Positions 1-6,107 of a stretch of 60,018 nucleotides of DNA are shown one piece after another. The DNA comes from a virus. The DNA lies in IMG/VR virus record IMGVR_UViG_3300020083_000009, positions 1-60,018 of that record. One strand, 5' to 3'. Within the stretch, counting starts at the first letter, position 1, and each line of letters opens with the position of its first letter. Under the pieces are notes generated by a model that did not search any database, was not told the origin of the DNA, and saw nothing but the letters and a program-made list of their open reading frames with translations. The position numbers and the translations under genes are program-made.

Positions 1-175
1 GTTGCTCAACTGCCCCACGGTTCCAGCTGCTGAAGAACGTGACTGCCTCCAGAATACGCTGTGCCTCATAGGGCACCTGATCGCATCCATCATACACGCT
101 CAGCAGGTCATCCATCCGATCACACGCTAGTTTGTGGATGATGGCGTAGGTCTCTTCGCTCAGGGTGATGGTCAT
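1..175 (-). CDS. Small phage protein, 3' end outside the window
   Basis: The ATG lies at 175-173 and the frame is open to the left edge (58 codons), so the C terminus is missing. The visible part begins MTITLSEETYAIIHKLACDR and is acidic and helical in character. I do not recognise the family. A TATAAT box and a GC hairpin lie just upstream (197-218), suggesting that it starts a transcript. Confidence 0.6.
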   Translation of the reverse strand, partial: MTITLSEETYAIIHKLACDRMDDLLSVYDGCDQVPYEAQRILEAVTFFSSWNRGAVEQ

Positions 176-196
176 AGGTCTGTTGCTTATGAGAAT

Positions 197-218
197 ATTA
201 TAGGGGTAGTTTCACCCC
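197..218 (-). promoter_or_regulatory. -10 box abutting a GC hairpin
   Basis: Read on the minus strand, a 5-bp hairpin (GGGGT...ACCCC, 218-203) ends directly at TATAAT (202-197), about 22 nt before the ATG of the gene at 1-175. No good TTGACA is present at the usual distance. The layout copies the fused hairpin-promoter at 1483-1512, so it may be a terminator for the upstream gene merged with a promoter. Confidence 0.35.
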
Positions 219-243
219 TTTCTAGGGTGAGTGTGCCAGTTCC

Positions 244-567
244 TCAAGTGTCCTCGTCTTCTGTCATCTGTTTCAGTTCTTCCATAACATCTTCTAAAGG
301 ATAGGTTTTAACTTTGCCACTTTGAACATCCTCAACCATTCGTTGTAGATGCTCTAAAAAATCTTTGGATAGTGTATTGTCCTCTCCAAGAGATTGCCAG
401 AACCAGTCATAACATTCTTCATAAGGGTCATCATACCACATCAGTGCATAATCCTTATAGTTGCCTGTCATTAGATCAGACCAAATGCGAAATGATCCTC
501 TAATGCTCTGCCACCCTGTCATCCAGCAGTGATTGATGTAGTAATCAAACCAGTTCATGCTACTCAT
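244..567 (-). CDS. Hypothetical early protein, 107 aa
   Basis: The protein is rich in Trp and Tyr at the N terminus (MSSMNWFDYYINHCWMTGW) and acidic at the C terminus. There is no signal peptide or membrane segment. It starts inside the last 8 bases of the gene at 560-847, so translation is likely coupled. A second ATG three codons in (558) is an equally good start. I do not recognise the family. Confidence 0.6.
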   Translation of the reverse strand: MSSMNWFDYYINHCWMTGWQSIRGSFRIWSDLMTGNYKDYALMWYDDPYEECYDWFWQSLGEDNTLSKDFLEHLQRMVEDVQSGKVKTYPLEDVMEELKQMTEDEDT

Positions 568-847
568 TTATGGAATCTATTTCATCAAGATACTTCCAGT
601 TCCAGGTTCTTCCAAATACATCCAAATCAAATCCAAACTTATAAGCCCAGAAAATAATGCTAAAGAGTGTATTGTTACCTAAACTGAGTTGTATGTAGGG
701 AGAACTGGGATAATCATTCCATGAGAAGGAGACCTGTAGAATGGAGTGATTCTTCAGTGGTTTAGGAAAGTGAGATTCAAAGTTTAGAATCTGCACATAA
801 TAATCATCACCATAGTCTTCACGATGCTTGAATCGAATAAGTGTCAT
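560..847 (-). CDS. Hypothetical early protein, 95 aa
   Basis: A soluble protein of mixed strand and helix, rich in aromatic residues (WNDYPSSPYIQLSLGNNT in the middle). Its ATG overlaps the stop of the membrane-peptide gene at 844-963 by 4 bases (ATGA), fixing the start and indicating translational coupling. Function unknown. Confidence 0.65.
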   Translation of the reverse strand: MTLIRFKHREDYGDDYYVQILNFESHFPKPLKNHSILQVSFSWNDYPSSPYIQLSLGNNTLFSIIFWAYKFGFDLDVFGRTWNWKYLDEIDSINE

Positions 848-963
848 AGAGATAACTTACCTGGGTCGGGGACATCTTGGTGCAAGTAGGGTTGCACTTT
901 TACATATTTAAACACAAAGGCAAGTGCAAGACCAATGTACACAATCGGAAGAAAGTTTTTCAT
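844..963 (-). CDS. Single-span membrane miniprotein, 39 aa
   Basis: The sequence starts MKNFLPIVYIGLALAFVFKY, a Lys-flanked hydrophobic segment of about 15 residues followed by a short polar tail containing DVPDPG. It probably sits in the inner membrane with the C terminus outside or in the periplasm. ATGA overlaps at both ends (960-963 and 844-847) support it as a real gene. Confidence 0.55.
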   Translation of the reverse strand: MKNFLPIVYIGLALAFVFKYVKVQPYLHQDVPDPGKLSL

Positions 964-1109
964 TTACATTCAGGGTGTGGTTGTTTGCAATACTCTTGTT
1001 TGGCAGTCTCTTTATAATAAGACTTGAACAGTTTCTCATCACGATGAATGAGAGAGACATTATACATCAAAATGCCAATAACTGCAAGAAAGATGTATGT
1101 AGTTTTCAT
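960..1109 (-). CDS. Membrane-anchored miniprotein, 49 aa
   Basis: The N-terminal segment MKTTYIFLAVIGILMYNVSL is a single transmembrane span or uncleaved signal. It is followed by a charged tail with two Cys (YCKQPHPECK). It overlaps its neighbours by ATGA on both sides. With the next gene it forms a pair of consecutive membrane miniproteins of unknown function. Confidence 0.55.
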   Translation of the reverse strand: MKTTYIFLAVIGILMYNVSLIHRDEKLFKSYYKETAKQEYCKQPHPECK

Positions 1110-1282
1110 GCGTTGTAACCTTGTGTTTTTAGGATAGCACGGCGAGCATCATAAGCAAGAAACTGATTTGCAAACTCAGCCACCTTTTGATGGGTGTCAC
1201 GATGATACAATCCCCAACGTGATGTGCCTACGATTCCACGAATCACGTAGGGATTGTCAATGCCAAGAGGATAGGGTTTCAT
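1106..1282 (-). CDS. Hypothetical early protein, 58 aa
   Basis: I place the start at the ATG (1282) that overlaps the upstream stop by ATGA, not at the longer in-frame extension, which would overlap the upstream gene by 70 bases. The protein begins MKPYPLGIDNPYVIRG. Its second half (KVAEFANQFLAYDARRAIL) looks like a compact helical domain. Function unknown. Confidence 0.6.
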   Translation of the reverse strand: MKPYPLGIDNPYVIRGIVGTSRWGLYHRDTHQKVAEFANQFLAYDARRAILKTQGYNA

Positions 1283-1461
1283 TTGATAAAATCGGGAAGT
1301 GGTTTGCCCTGGATACGCATCAGGTTTGTGAAACGCTCCATGTCCCAAGAATAGTAGATCCAGGGATTGCTGTCAAGGTCAGTGTGTGGTGGTTTCATGA
1401 CAGCATTGGAGAAGAAGTCTCCACGACCGTCTGGATTGTGTTCGGTGAATGGAAGTGCCAT
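1279..1461 (-). CDS. Hypothetical early protein, 60 aa
   Basis: The start MALPFTEHN at 1461 is preferred because the further upstream Met lies within the promoter and hairpin at 1483-1512. The protein is rich in Pro, Asn and aromatic residues (DSNPWIYYSWDMERFTNLM). It is the first gene of the operon that runs left from that promoter. Family not recognised. Confidence 0.6.
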   Translation of the reverse strand: MALPFTEHNPDGRGDFFSNAVMKPPHTDLDSNPWIYYSWDMERFTNLMRIQGKPLPDFIK

Positions 1462-1482
1462 TGTAGTGTGACGTATGAAGGT

Positions 1483-1512
1483 ATTATAGGGGGCTGGAAG
1501 CCCCCTTGTCAA
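1483..1512 (-). promoter_or_regulatory. Host-type promoter whose spacer is a terminator-like hairpin
   Basis: On the minus strand TTGACA (1512-1507) and TATAAT (1488-1483) are separated by 18 bases. Of these, 17 (1505-1489) form a hairpin with five G-C pairs (GGGGG/CCCCC) plus an inner C-G. Both hexamers match the consensus perfectly. The element starts 4 bases after the stop of the upstream gene (1516), so one sequence could end that transcript and start the next. Confidence 0.75.
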
Positions 1513-1515
1513 GTA

Positions 1516-1923
1516 TTAGAGGTAAAGATAGCCTCCAGCCCAGTCAGCCTGCTCGTAGAGCCTCTCACGGCTCTCTTCGTCAAGCACGTTATACCGTACA
1601 TGCTTTGCAGGTGCCTGCCAGTTGGCTGGCTTGTAGACATCGCCAGTGGTACGATCAATGAAAGCATGAACAGACTTCTGACCCCCAGTGTCCCTAAAGA
1701 TCAGTTTAATGTACTTACGACCGACTTTTGTATAAAACTCAGCATCAATACCGTGATTGTTAATGTGATCAATCTTGGATTGATGATAGTCCATGTTGAT
1801 CTCTTCACGAATCGAACGTTTGTGAGAACATAGTTGTTGTGTTTTGAGATGCATGTAAAGAACATCACACAGCATCACTGCATAATGTTCAATTTTGTCA
1901 GCAGTCAGAGTGGTGTTGTACAT
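1516..1923 (-). CDS. Conserved phage protein, 135 aa
   Basis: The C-terminal half reads KSVHAFIDRTTGDVYKPANW and continues QAPAKHVRYNV. I associate this arrangement with a small conserved protein found in many large phages, of unknown role. The N-terminal half is helical and His-rich. It is soluble, and starts 3 bases after the stop of the gene at 1926. Confidence 0.65.
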   Translation of the reverse strand: MYNTTLTADKIEHYAVMLCDVLYMHLKTQQLCSHKRSIREEINMDYHQSKIDHINNHGIDAEFYTKVGRKYIKLIFRDTGGQKSVHAFIDRTTGDVYKPANWQAPAKHVRYNVLDEESRERLYEQADWAGGYLYL

Positions 1924-1925
1924 GA

Positions 1926-2108
1926 TCAGAGTGTGAATGCTTTGGAAACGAGGACTTCATCGGATTTAGAATACTTTTCGTAAATCCAATCGCTGTTCTC
2001 AACATTGAGATAGGTGTGAAGACTGCCATCGGAGTCTTCCTTCATGTAGGAGCCCACCCACTTGTCGTAGATGTAGCCACCTTTGAGAAGCTCTTGTTCA
2101 AAGTTCAT
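1926..2108 (-). CDS. Hypothetical early protein, 60 aa
   Basis: The ATG at 2108 (MNFEQELLKGGYIYDKWVG) is used because the longer frame would need a TTG start. It is a small acidic soluble protein with no recognisable domain. It is in line with the genes on either side. Confidence 0.55.
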   Translation of the reverse strand: MNFEQELLKGGYIYDKWVGSYMKEDSDGSLHTYLNVENSDWIYEKYSKSDEVLVSKAFTL

Positions 2109-2157
2109 GGCATCAGTTGCGTTGACCAATTTAGTATGAGGCAGAATTGGAGCAGAA

Positions 2158-2679
2158 TCAAGCCGTAGTGGACACCTTCGGAAGTATCACATCACGAAAC
2201 AGCTCTGCCAATTCATATGCCCAAAACCTCTTCCTATCATCATTTTCCATCGCAGCTTTAAACATTTTGTTATATTCAATCCATTGTTCTTTTGTTGTAT
2301 TCATGTCAATGTCAGAAACACATGCTGTTGCCCAAGAGATAAAATTATTTAAGTTGCTTTGATTCCATTCATCAGAATGATGATCACTGACAAACATAAA
2401 GTCTAACCTAAGATCTTGACTGCGATAATTTTCTTGCAAAAGACGATTGTAAAGATATGGTGTTTTAATTTTACTTAAAGTGTAATCACAAACGCCAACA
2501 CGTTCAAAACACCGTGGATATTCATATCCTTTACCGAATTGCTCTCTACCACGCTTAATTCGACTCATCCACTTATTAAGTTCATGATTATGAAGTTCAA
2601 ACTCCCAGTATTCACCAGGATTTACCTCTTCTTTGAGTGCAGACCACTCATCAAAGGTGAGAAAAATGTTCCGTCGCAT
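2158..2679 (-). CDS. Hypothetical early protein, 173 aa
   Basis: A soluble, largely helical protein beginning MRRNIFLTFDEWSALKEEVN. It has many charged residues, and Cys residues around FERVGVCDYTLSK. No catalytic motif is evident. It is the first gene after the promoter at 2705-2733. Confidence 0.65.
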   Translation of the reverse strand: MRRNIFLTFDEWSALKEEVNPGEYWEFELHNHELNKWMSRIKRGREQFGKGYEYPRCFERVGVCDYTLSKIKTPYLYNRLLQENYRSQDLRLDFMFVSDHHSDEWNQSNLNNFISWATACVSDIDMNTTKEQWIEYNKMFKAAMENDDRKRFWAYELAELFRDVILPKVSTTA

Positions 2680-2704
2680 TGGAATGAACCTTGACTACTC
2701 ACAT

Positions 2705-2740
2705 AGCATAAGACCCCCAAGGCGTCTTGCCAAGGGGGTC
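2705..2740 (-). promoter_or_regulatory. Promoter overlapping an intrinsic-terminator hairpin
   Basis: On the minus strand TTGGCA (2733-2728), a 17-base spacer and TATGCT (2710-2705) precede the gene at 2158-2679. A hairpin, GACCCCC (2740-2734) with GGGGGTC (2718-2712) plus an inner GGC/GCC, spans the -35 and spacer. It would also end transcripts of the gene at 2754-3131. This is the second clear terminator-promoter fusion in the early block. Confidence 0.55.
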
Positions 2741-2753
2741 AGTGGACAGTTAA

Positions 2754-3131
2754 TCAATCGTTACAACCGAGGAGCAACCCACCACCAACAGCACCTAGAG
2801 GGATTGACCAGCCGTAAGCATCAGGTTTTGATATGCTGGCTGCAATTCCACCACCCAACAGAGCACCAAAAATGGTATTAGATGGCGTACATACTGTGCT
2901 TCGTTGATATTGTGGCTGTGATTGTCGATAGTACGTTGACCCAGAACATTGATCCTTGTAGGATTCTGTTTTGACGTAACCTGGAGTATAATTCCCATAA
3001 CGATCATAGCCACCAGGCATGTAAACTTCTCGATAACGAGTTTGTTCACAAAATTCATTGGAGTTTGAGTATTGTGCTGCAGCAGGTAATGCTGCTAATA
3101 CCATAAATGGTATTAAGAATAGACTTTTCAT
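2754..3131 (-). CDS. Secreted or envelope protein with glycine-zipper tail, 125 aa
   Basis: A classical signal peptide is visible (MKSLFLIPFMVLAALPAAAQ, probable cleavage after AAA or AAAQ). A Tyr/Gln/Ser-rich region follows, and a C-terminal Gly-rich stretch (IFGALLGGGIAASISKPD, then LGAVGGGLLLG) resembles glycine-zipper membrane segments. Four Cys residues may form disulphides in the periplasm. It resembles small bacterial envelope proteins, so an action in the host envelope during infection is possible but not shown. Confidence 0.65.
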   Translation of the reverse strand: MKSLFLIPFMVLAALPAAAQYSNSNEFCEQTRYREVYMPGGYDRYGNYTPGYVKTESYKDQCSGSTYYRQSQPQYQRSTVCTPSNTIFGALLGGGIAASISKPDAYGWSIPLGAVGGGLLLGCND

Positions 3132-3134
3132 TTG

Positions 3135-3296
3135 TTAGAAATCGTAGGATGAACCTAGATATGCCTCAAAATCATTAGATTCATCATCCATGTCAAGATC
3201 CCAAATATCATCAGATTCTAGGAGTTCTTCAACTTCATCACGAAACAGCATTTGAGGCATTTCTTCAATGTTAGGACGATCTGTGAAGTGTGTCAT
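3135..3296 (-). CDS. Acidic hypothetical protein, 53 aa
   Basis: The ATG at 3296 lies one base after the upstream stop (TGACATG). The same junction recurs at 4804-4798, so I prefer it to a longer start. The protein is very acidic (EEVEELLESDD-type residues, then DLDMDDESNDFEAYLG). Small acidic phage proteins of this kind can be DNA mimics or inhibitors, but nothing here proves that. Confidence 0.55.
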   Translation of the reverse strand: MTHFTDRPNIEEMPQMLFRDEVEELLESDDIWDLDMDDESNDFEAYLGSSYDF

Positions 3297-3297
3297 G

Positions 3298-3447
3298 TCA
3301 GTAAGAAACAATTTCAATCAGTTCTTGACGAAGATCTTCATAATCTTCCTCAAGCATTTCCCGCTCTTCTGCGGAAAGATTATGTTTAAGAAGAGACTGG
3401 ATGCGGGACATTTCCGCTTTGATTTGTTTAGTATTCATGGTAGACAT
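3298..3447 (-). CDS. Helical hypothetical protein, 49 aa
   Basis: The start MSTMNTKQIKAEMSRIQSLL at 3447 is chosen because the upstream part of the frame runs through a terminator hairpin (3462-3477). Met codons at 3447 and 3438 are both possible. The protein is almost wholly helical, with heptad-like Leu spacing and many Glu. Confidence 0.55.
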   Translation of the reverse strand: MSTMNTKQIKAEMSRIQSLLKHNLSAEEREMLEEDYEDLRQELIEIVSY

Positions 3448-3461
3448 AAAGGGGAAATAAA

Positions 3462-3477
3462 GGGGGCAGAGCCCCCC
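3462..3477 (-). terminator. Intrinsic terminator after the gene at 3518
   Basis: On the minus strand a GC-only stem (GGGGGC, 3-base loop, GCCCCC) is followed by TTTATTT. It lies 40 bases downstream of the stop of the 77-aa gene and just before the start of the 49-aa gene. Confidence 0.7.
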
Positions 3478-3517
3478 GCAAATACACTTCAATGAAACAC
3501 AAATAAACTAAATCAAA

Positions 3518-3751
3518 TCAAACGAGAACTGGCTTCAGCAACTCGTTTTTCAGAGCGGTATTCACAAAACGACCCACAGAACCGTTTTGATCAGCGATCT
3601 CACCTTCCAGTTGCACCGTGAAAGATGCAGGATCAGTGATTTCGTAGACATACTCACGATTGCCTTTAAAGACAATGTTAGCACGGTTAGCGGTCACAGT
3701 GATACCGTTGTCAACGATAGCAGAGGAACCAGTAAAGTTGAAAGTACGCAT
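3518..3751 (-). CDS. Small beta-rich conserved protein, 77 aa
   Basis: The ATG at 3751 gives MRTFNFTGSSAIVDNGITVT, a protein dominated by predicted beta strands with alternating hydrophobic residues. The longer frame would start at TTG. It has its own promoter (3814-3843) and terminator (3462-3477), so it is a monocistronic transcript, unusual in this block. Function unknown. Confidence 0.6.
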   Translation of the reverse strand: MRTFNFTGSSAIVDNGITVTANRANIVFKGNREYVYEITDPASFTVQLEGEIADQNGSVGRFVNTALKNELLKPVLV

Positions 3752-3813
3752 AGTAAAAAACAACAAGTAAGGGACAGATGGAGTCTTTGGGGCGCTGCCA
3801 TTCCCATATGTAT

Positions 3814-3843
3814 ATTATACAGTCAAATAGCTAGGGATGTCAA
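3814..3843 (-). promoter_or_regulatory. Consensus host-type promoter inside the upstream gene's 3' end
   Basis: TTGACA (3843-3838), an 18-base spacer and TATAAT (3819-3814) are perfect hexamers. The -10 box contains the TAA stop codon of the gene at 3815-4276, so the promoter costs no extra DNA. It would drive the gene at 3518-3751. The -35 end (TTGACATCCCTAG) is repeated exactly at 5711-5723. Confidence 0.75.
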
Positions 3844-4276
3844 CCCTCTCAACTGGACCCCAACCAATCTTGTAAGCTTTCCAGTTGCCATTGAGATCAA
3901 ACAGGTAAGCATACTCTTCACCACCCATTTTACCAGAAACAAACTCATCAAAGCTGCTGATGTCAGGTTCATTCATCTCACCACGCTCAGAATGATACAG
4001 TGGTTGTGCATCACGAGTGTGAGAATAAGACCAACTACCAGCATCATCTTCAATGATTTTGCCGTTTTCATCACGAAGAGCAGAACTCTCCCAGGTGTGA
4101 GTGGTACGAAGAGAAGACATAGAACCACCATCAATGAGATCTTTGACAGCATCACGATCTTGATAGTGCTGCACAAGGATCCTACCATTGTGCTCAACAT
4201 AACCATCCCAGTGGCAGTAGACACTAACCACGGTATGATCAGCGAGTTCGTAACCGATACGAGAACGAGTGCCCAT
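3815..4276 (-). CDS. Conserved phage protein, 153 aa
   Basis: The N terminus MGTRSRIGYELADHTVVSVY, followed by CHWDGY, matches a conserved small phage protein I have seen in many T4-like and other phages. Its role is unknown. A conserved SSFDEFVSGKMGGEEYAYLF segment and a Trp-rich C terminus follow. The protein is soluble and acidic. It is transcribed from the promoter at 4320-4348, with a small hairpin in the leader (4296-4312). Confidence 0.7.
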   Translation of the reverse strand: MGTRSRIGYELADHTVVSVYCHWDGYVEHNGRILVQHYQDRDAVKDLIDGGSMSSLRTTHTWESSALRDENGKIIEDDAGSWSYSHTRDAQPLYHSERGEMNEPDISSFDEFVSGKMGGEEYAYLFDLNGNWKAYKIGWGPVERVDIPSYLTV

Positions 4277-4295
4277 TGGATTAGAAGCGAAGTGG

Positions 4296-4348
4296 TGAGG
4301 CTCTGTGCCTCATGAGATCAATATAAGGGATAGCCACGACCTTGGCAA
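4296..4348 (-). promoter_or_regulatory. Promoter with leader hairpin
   Basis: TTGCCA (4348-4343), a 17-base spacer and TATATT (4325-4320) precede the 153-aa gene. Between the -10 and the start codon lies a 6-bp hairpin, TGAGGC (4312-4307) with GCCTCA (4301-4296), which would sit near the 5' end of the mRNA and may stabilise it. Confidence 0.55.
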
Positions 4349-4373
4349 CCCCCTGAACCATCAGAGTTTCTTA

Positions 4374-4610
4374 TCAGTCAGAAGCACGGTAGGGTCGAGG
4401 AGGAGTTGCCTGAGGTTTAAGGGCAGGCTCATCACAACCCAGCACAAGGTAGTAGTGTGTGATGCCAGTCTTCAGGTGCTTCTCGATCTTGATGTCCATG
4501 ATGTCCAATACGGAATCATCAATGTCATCAAACAACCTATCACATGTCCTAATATCTGCATTAGGATCGTTGAGAGAGTTCAACAGCTCAACTAGATTTT
4601 GAATCTTCAT
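4374..4610 (-). CDS. Hypothetical early protein, 78 aa
   Basis: It starts MKIQNLVELLNSLNDPNADI at 4610, overlapping the upstream gene by 23 bases. The middle alternates hydrophobic and acidic residues (DIKIEKHLKTGITHYYLVLG), and the C terminus is Pro-rich and basic. The family is unknown. The longer frame has no better start. Confidence 0.55.
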   Translation of the reverse strand: MKIQNLVELLNSLNDPNADIRTCDRLFDDIDDSVLDIMDIKIEKHLKTGITHYYLVLGCDEPALKPQATPPRPYRASD

Positions 4611-4800
4611 GGTAATCAGAAAAATCGGGGGAACAATACACAGTGTCATCAGTTTCATCAGCCCATGCTAGAAACTCAGCTCCAAGGGCAAGGGCATCAT
4701 CATGACGATCATCACAGAGAAGTTCAGTCATGCGTTCCTGTGCCCATCCAAGGCAACTGGTAACATAACTCGTCATGTCTTTTAGTTCATCGTGGTCCAT
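4588..4800 (-). CDS. Acidic hypothetical protein, 70 aa
   Basis: The ATG at 4800 (MDHDELKDMTSYVTSCLGWA) lies one base after the upstream stop. The protein is acidic and helical, and ends CSPDFSDYHEDSKSS. Function unknown. Confidence 0.55.
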   Translation of the reverse strand: MDHDELKDMTSYVTSCLGWAQERMTELLCDDRHDDALALGAEFLAWADETDDTVYCSPDFSDYHEDSKSS

Positions 4801-4801
4801 G

Positions 4802-5035
4802 TCAAGTTGTGAATGAATCGACAATCCGACTTTTTTGGTCTTCTGCGAGAAGAAACTTTTGAGCCTTTTTGATGTTTTCCATAGCTTGTGAATAATACTC
4901 AGAATAGTAGTCATCGTCCCACTCAACAATAAGATCATAACACTCTTCGTCAGTTTTAGCAATCACTGACAAAACGCCACCATACTCAGATGAGGGGAAA
5001 GGAACCCAGTAGTCAATGATGTACAGATAAGTCAT
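4802..5035 (-). CDS. Conserved early protein, 77 aa
   Basis: The protein begins MTYLYIIDYWVPFPSSEYGG, with an N-terminal beta-rich half and an acidic Tyr-rich helix (EWDDDYYSEYYSQAMENI). It overlaps the membrane-peptide gene at 5032-5160 by ATGA. No known function. Confidence 0.6.
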   Translation of the reverse strand: MTYLYIIDYWVPFPSSEYGGVLSVIAKTDEECYDLIVEWDDDYYSEYYSQAMENIKKAQKFLLAEDQKSRIVDSFTT

Positions 5036-5160
5036 TTGCGATAAGGAGAGTTGTAGTAGGAACGAAAAACAGAAACAAGAATAACGAGCGTTGAAACCAC
5101 ACCAATAAGACCAAGGAAGGTGGTGGCATCACCGCTAAAATTGAGAGTGTCGGGTGTCAT
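5032..5160 (-). CDS. Membrane miniprotein, 42 aa
   Basis: With the start at 5160 (ATGA overlap with the upstream gene) the product is MTPDTLNFSGDATTFLGLIG followed by a hydrophobic span (VVSTLVILVSVF) and a basic C terminus. This is a single transmembrane segment of about 20 residues. It lies in tandem with another membrane gene. Confidence 0.6.
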   Translation of the reverse strand: MTPDTLNFSGDATTFLGLIGVVSTLVILVSVFRSYYNSPYRK

Positions 5161-5339
5161 TTTTTGAAAAGAAGTTGAATGGTAAAGGTAATTACAAGCC
5201 ATTTCCAATAGGGAAGAACCATCATTGGAAACAACCAGGAGCAAGACAGAGACAACAACCACGCTATAAGAAGCGTAACTGTAACGGCACCAAGAACTTC
5301 TCCAACGAGTTGATCTGTGGTTTTATCCTTAGATGTCAT
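5157..5339 (-). CDS. Two-span membrane protein, 60 aa
   Basis: Two hydrophobic segments are visible, about residues 13-35 (VGEVLGAVTVTLLIAWLL) and 40-56 (VLPYWKWLVITFTIQLLF). They follow a charged N terminus. ATGA overlaps on both sides support expression. It may act in the host membrane with the 42-aa protein, but the function is unknown. Confidence 0.6.
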   Translation of the reverse strand: MTSKDKTTDQLVGEVLGAVTVTLLIAWLLSLSCSWLFPMMVLPYWKWLVITFTIQLLFKK

Positions 5340-5473
5340 TCTACAAACTCCATAAGGTAATAGTCAACTGTGACTTCAAGCTCTGCCGCTTTGCTTTCAA
5401 GCTCCATAGCAAACTCATGTGCCAGTTGCTCGTCTTCGTGGGCGCAAAAAAGATCAAGAGTCGATTTATGCAT
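5336..5473 (-). CDS. Acidic small protein, 45 aa
   Basis: The product begins MHKSTLDLFCAHEDEQLAHE and is strongly acidic and helical. The first gene after the promoter at 5495-5523, its stop overlaps the ATG of the next gene by ATGA. Confidence 0.55.
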   Translation of the reverse strand: MHKSTLDLFCAHEDEQLAHEFAMELESKAAELEVTVDYYLMEFVE

Positions 5474-5494
5474 GGTTAGAAACGTAACATGGAC

Positions 5495-5523
5495 AGTATA
5501 GAGGATTTAGTGTGGCTTGTCAA
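5495..5523 (-). promoter_or_regulatory. Host-type promoter
   Basis: TTGACA (5523-5518), a 17-base spacer and TATACT (5500-5495). The -35 and spacer lie inside the 3' end of the gene at 5507-5668. The first downstream ATG is at 5473. Confidence 0.7.
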
Positions 5524-5668
5524 CTGGTAGGTCAGATTTATCTTGTAGGCTCCGAACAAAGAGTTCAGTAAACCGTTGCATCTTATCAGGATGGACGCTG
5601 GCTGGATAATCGTTGATGGCTCTTCGTAAAGTGTCCATCTCATTCCATTCCTCTGTGTTCAGTGTCAT
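5507..5668 (-). CDS. Conserved cyanophage miniprotein, 53 aa
   Basis: The product begins MTLNTEEWNEMDTLRRAIND and has a helical core (KMQRFTELFVRSL). I recognise this pattern as a small protein recurring in T4-like cyanophages, function unknown. It overlaps the end of the upstream gene by 29 bases, and its own 3' end contains the -35 of the next promoter. Confidence 0.6.
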   Translation of the reverse strand: MTLNTEEWNEMDTLRRAINDYPASVHPDKMQRFTELFVRSLQDKSDLPVDKPH

Positions 5669-6107
5669 TGTTTACCTCTGTGTTAGGATTTGCTAACTTT
5701 ACAATACTATCTAGGGATGTCAACGACTCTTTCTTTTGTTTTAAGGATTCATCCGCCAGGAAGTTGTCTAATGAGTCAAAATCATCCTTAAGTTCTTGGA
5801 TTTTCTTTTTGTCGTGGTAGAATGCCCACAGAGCATTGTGAACGTCCATCAGATGATCAATCCAAAACCCAGCAGGATAGATTCCAAGTGCATCTTGCAG
5901 ACCACGATGACTCGTTCCTTCACTTTCTGCCTTACACATAATATAACAGATAGCCTGAACTAGATCGAGTTTATCCGATTCAGAAAGCATAAAATACTTT
6001 CCTACTGCACGTTGCCTTGCCTCTTCATTTGCCTTCTGAAGTTCCTTGAAAGCATCAGAGTCCCACCATTCTTGAAGGGATTTACCAAGTTTGTTAGGTT
6101 CAGTCAT
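5640..6107 (-). CDS. Conserved cyanophage protein, 155 aa
   Basis: The start MTEPNKLGKSLQEWWDSDAF at 6107 overlaps the upstream stop by 8 bases. A longer frame would begin deep inside the upstream gene. The protein is soluble and mostly helical, with Trp/Tyr/His-rich segments (YPAGFWIDHLMDVHNALWAF). The conserved look suggests a real early function, but no domain is recognised. A weak promoter candidate (5696-5723) lies in its 3' end. Confidence 0.65.
   Translation of the reverse strand: MTEPNKLGKSLQEWWDSDAFKELQKANEEARQRAVGKYFMLSESDKLDLVQAICYIMCKAESEGTSHRGLQDALGIYPAGFWIDHLMDVHNALWAFYHDKKKIQELKDDFDSLDNFLADESLKQKKESLTSLDSIVKLANPNTEVNNDTEHRGME
5696..5723 (-). promoter_or_regulatory. Possible promoter
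   Basis: TTGACA (5723-5718), a 16-base spacer and TAAAGT (5701-5696). The -10 is poor, but the -35 region shares a 13-base identity (TTGACATCCCTAG) with the strong promoter at 3814-3843. It would serve the gene at 5507-5668. Confidence 0.35.
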
